Below are positions 4,977 through 5,520 of a stretch of DNA of 5,520 nucleotides, one piece after another. A program made the translations under genes and the position numbers. Under the pieces are notes generated by a model. That model was not told the DNA's origin. It was given only the letters and a program-made list of their open reading frames with translations, and did no database searches. Source of the DNA: CALMEC01 sp964434425 (GTDB lineage Bacteria > Actinomycetota > Thermoleophilia > Miltoncostaeales > Miltoncostaeaceae). Positions within the stretch are counted from its first letter, which is position 1. Each line of letters starts with the position of its first letter. The DNA is taken from positions 1-5,520 of the forward strand of contig CAYSVH010000038.1 in the NCBI GenBank assembly GCA_964434425.1, written 5' to 3'.

Positions 4977-5028
4977 TCTGGAGGATGTCTGTGTAGGAGA
5001 TCGCGCGATGCGCTCCATGCTCTCCAGA
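4977..5028 (-). ncRNA. Candidate structured RNA element upstream of the Abi gene
   Basis: TCTGGAG (4977-4983) and CTCCAGA (5022-5028) form a 7-bp outer stem. Inside it, GGAG (4996-4999) pairs with CTCC (5013-5016) and encloses the palindrome ATCGCGCGAT (5000-5009). Two nested stems in 52 non-coding bases, between the HesB stop and the Abi leader, suggest a folded RNA. The strand is assumed from the Abi gene and cannot be proved by a symmetric fold. GC-rich DNA makes chance stems common. Confidence 0.3.
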
Positions 5029-5089
5029 AGGAGTGGACCCGGGGCAGTTTGGAACGGCGCCAACGTCTGTTGTGGCTTCGCGCGCTCGG

Positions 5090-5497
5090 TCAGACCCCGA
5101 AGCTGTCGCCGCAGCTGCAGGTACTCGTGGCGTTCGGGTTGTTGATCCTGAACCCTCGGCGCATCACCGTGCGCTCGTAGTCGATGACCGAGCCGGTCAC
5201 GTAGATGGAGCTCTTCAGGTCGATGAGCAGGCGGATGCCGTTCGCGACGAGGTCACGCTCACCCTCACGCGGCGCCTCGTCCGGATCGAGCAGGTCGATC
5301 CGGTACTCCAGGCCGGAGCACCCGCCGGCCAGGATGCGCACACGCACCCCGTCGGCCTTGCCCTGCTTCGCGGCCACCTCGCGGATGTAGGCGGCGGCGC
5401 TGTCGGTCAGCTCGATCTGGGCGGAGCCGGCCTCGCGGGCGGCCTTCGCGGCACGGGCACGCTCGCGTGCGGCGGCCTTCTTCTCCTCCAGCGTCAT
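5090..5497 (-). CDS. HesB/IscA-family iron-sulfur cluster carrier (135 aa from ATG 5497; start may lie beyond the window)
   Basis: A-type iron-sulfur carrier with its three conserved cysteines: C60 in AGGCSGLEYRID, and C127 and C129 in TSTCSCGDSFGV at the C-terminus. The blocks IELTDSAAAYIREVA, RVRILAGGCSGLEY, IDLKSSIYVTGSVIDYE and GFRINNPNA are the standard fold in order. Such proteins hold or pass on [Fe-S] clusters to apoenzymes in the cytoplasm. The core (residues 26-135) has the family length, and a charged Ala/Arg/Lys-rich extension (EEKKAAARERARAAKAA) precedes it. ATG 5497 has no Shine-Dalgarno sequence (the preceding bases are pyrimidine-rich), and the frame stays open to the window edge (codons NADAPPP), so the true start may be upstream and the gene partial here. 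The CSCGDSF ending and SIYVTG segment look closer to IscA/HesB forms than to the usual actinobacterial ErpA. Confidence 0.92.
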   Translation of the reverse strand: MTLEEKKAAARERARAAKAAREAGSAQIELTDSAAAYIREVAAKQGKADGVRVRILAGGCSGLEYRIDLLDPDEAPREGERDLVANGIRLLIDLKSSIYVTGSVIDYERTVMRRGFRINNPNATSTCSCGDSFGV

Positions 5498-5520
5498 CGG
5501 AGGCGGTGCATCGGCGTTGG

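Noticed and set aside
4842..5063. 73-codon minus-strand frame between HesB and Abi
   Set aside because: It ends inside the terminator loop, has no ribosome binding site and shows no conserved motif; the stretch looks non-coding.
1..5520. tRNA genes, rRNA or a CRISPR array
   Set aside because: No cloverleaf with a TTCRA-type arm, no rRNA-like sequence and no regularly spaced repeats were seen.

Overview
The window is high-GC DNA with GTG and TTG starts, strong GGAGG-type ribosome binding sites, TAnnnT-type -10 boxes and at least one apparently leaderless gene. This suggests an actinobacterium, and the style of the left-hand gene fits Microbacteriaceae (inference; no marker gene is present). 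Six protein genes are well supported, and most of the window looks like accessory or defence-type sequence.

Left block (1-3010). A minus-strand gene (29-682) has the winged-helix-like N-terminus seen in large actinobacterial N-6 DNA methylases, but it stops after 217 codons near the window edge and looks truncated. It is divergent from a plus-strand cluster, and the shared intergenic region holds two facing promoters with a symmetric repeat between them. The cluster contains two homologous small proteins with an HEAKH zinc-protease-like motif (857-1555 and about 2330-3010). They flank a small DUF4190-like membrane protein with a charged coiled-coil tail (1755-2192). The two HEAKH proteins have nearly identical sequence around the start ATG, but in copy 2 that ATG is out of frame with the body. 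Copy 2 also carries a perfect 13-bp hairpin just before the conserved core. I do not recognise this HEAKH / membrane protein / HEAKH set as a named system.

Middle (3011-3393). About 380 bases with no convincing gene, ending in a promoter for the next gene.

Right block (3394-4860). A leaderless MNT-type minimal nucleotidyltransferase (3394-3726) stands tail-to-tail with an Abi_2 (AbiD/AbiF-like) HEPN abortive-infection protein (3824-4804, minus strand). No HepT-type partner follows the nucleotidyltransferase, so the Abi protein is the only HEPN protein nearby. The Abi gene has a short 5' leader carrying a good intrinsic terminator, preceded by a candidate promoter and by a 230-base stretch with further inverted repeats. 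This resembles the layout of RNA-regulated toxin genes.

Right edge (5090-5520). A HesB/IscA-type iron-sulfur carrier gene on the minus strand, probably core genome, whose start may lie outside the window.
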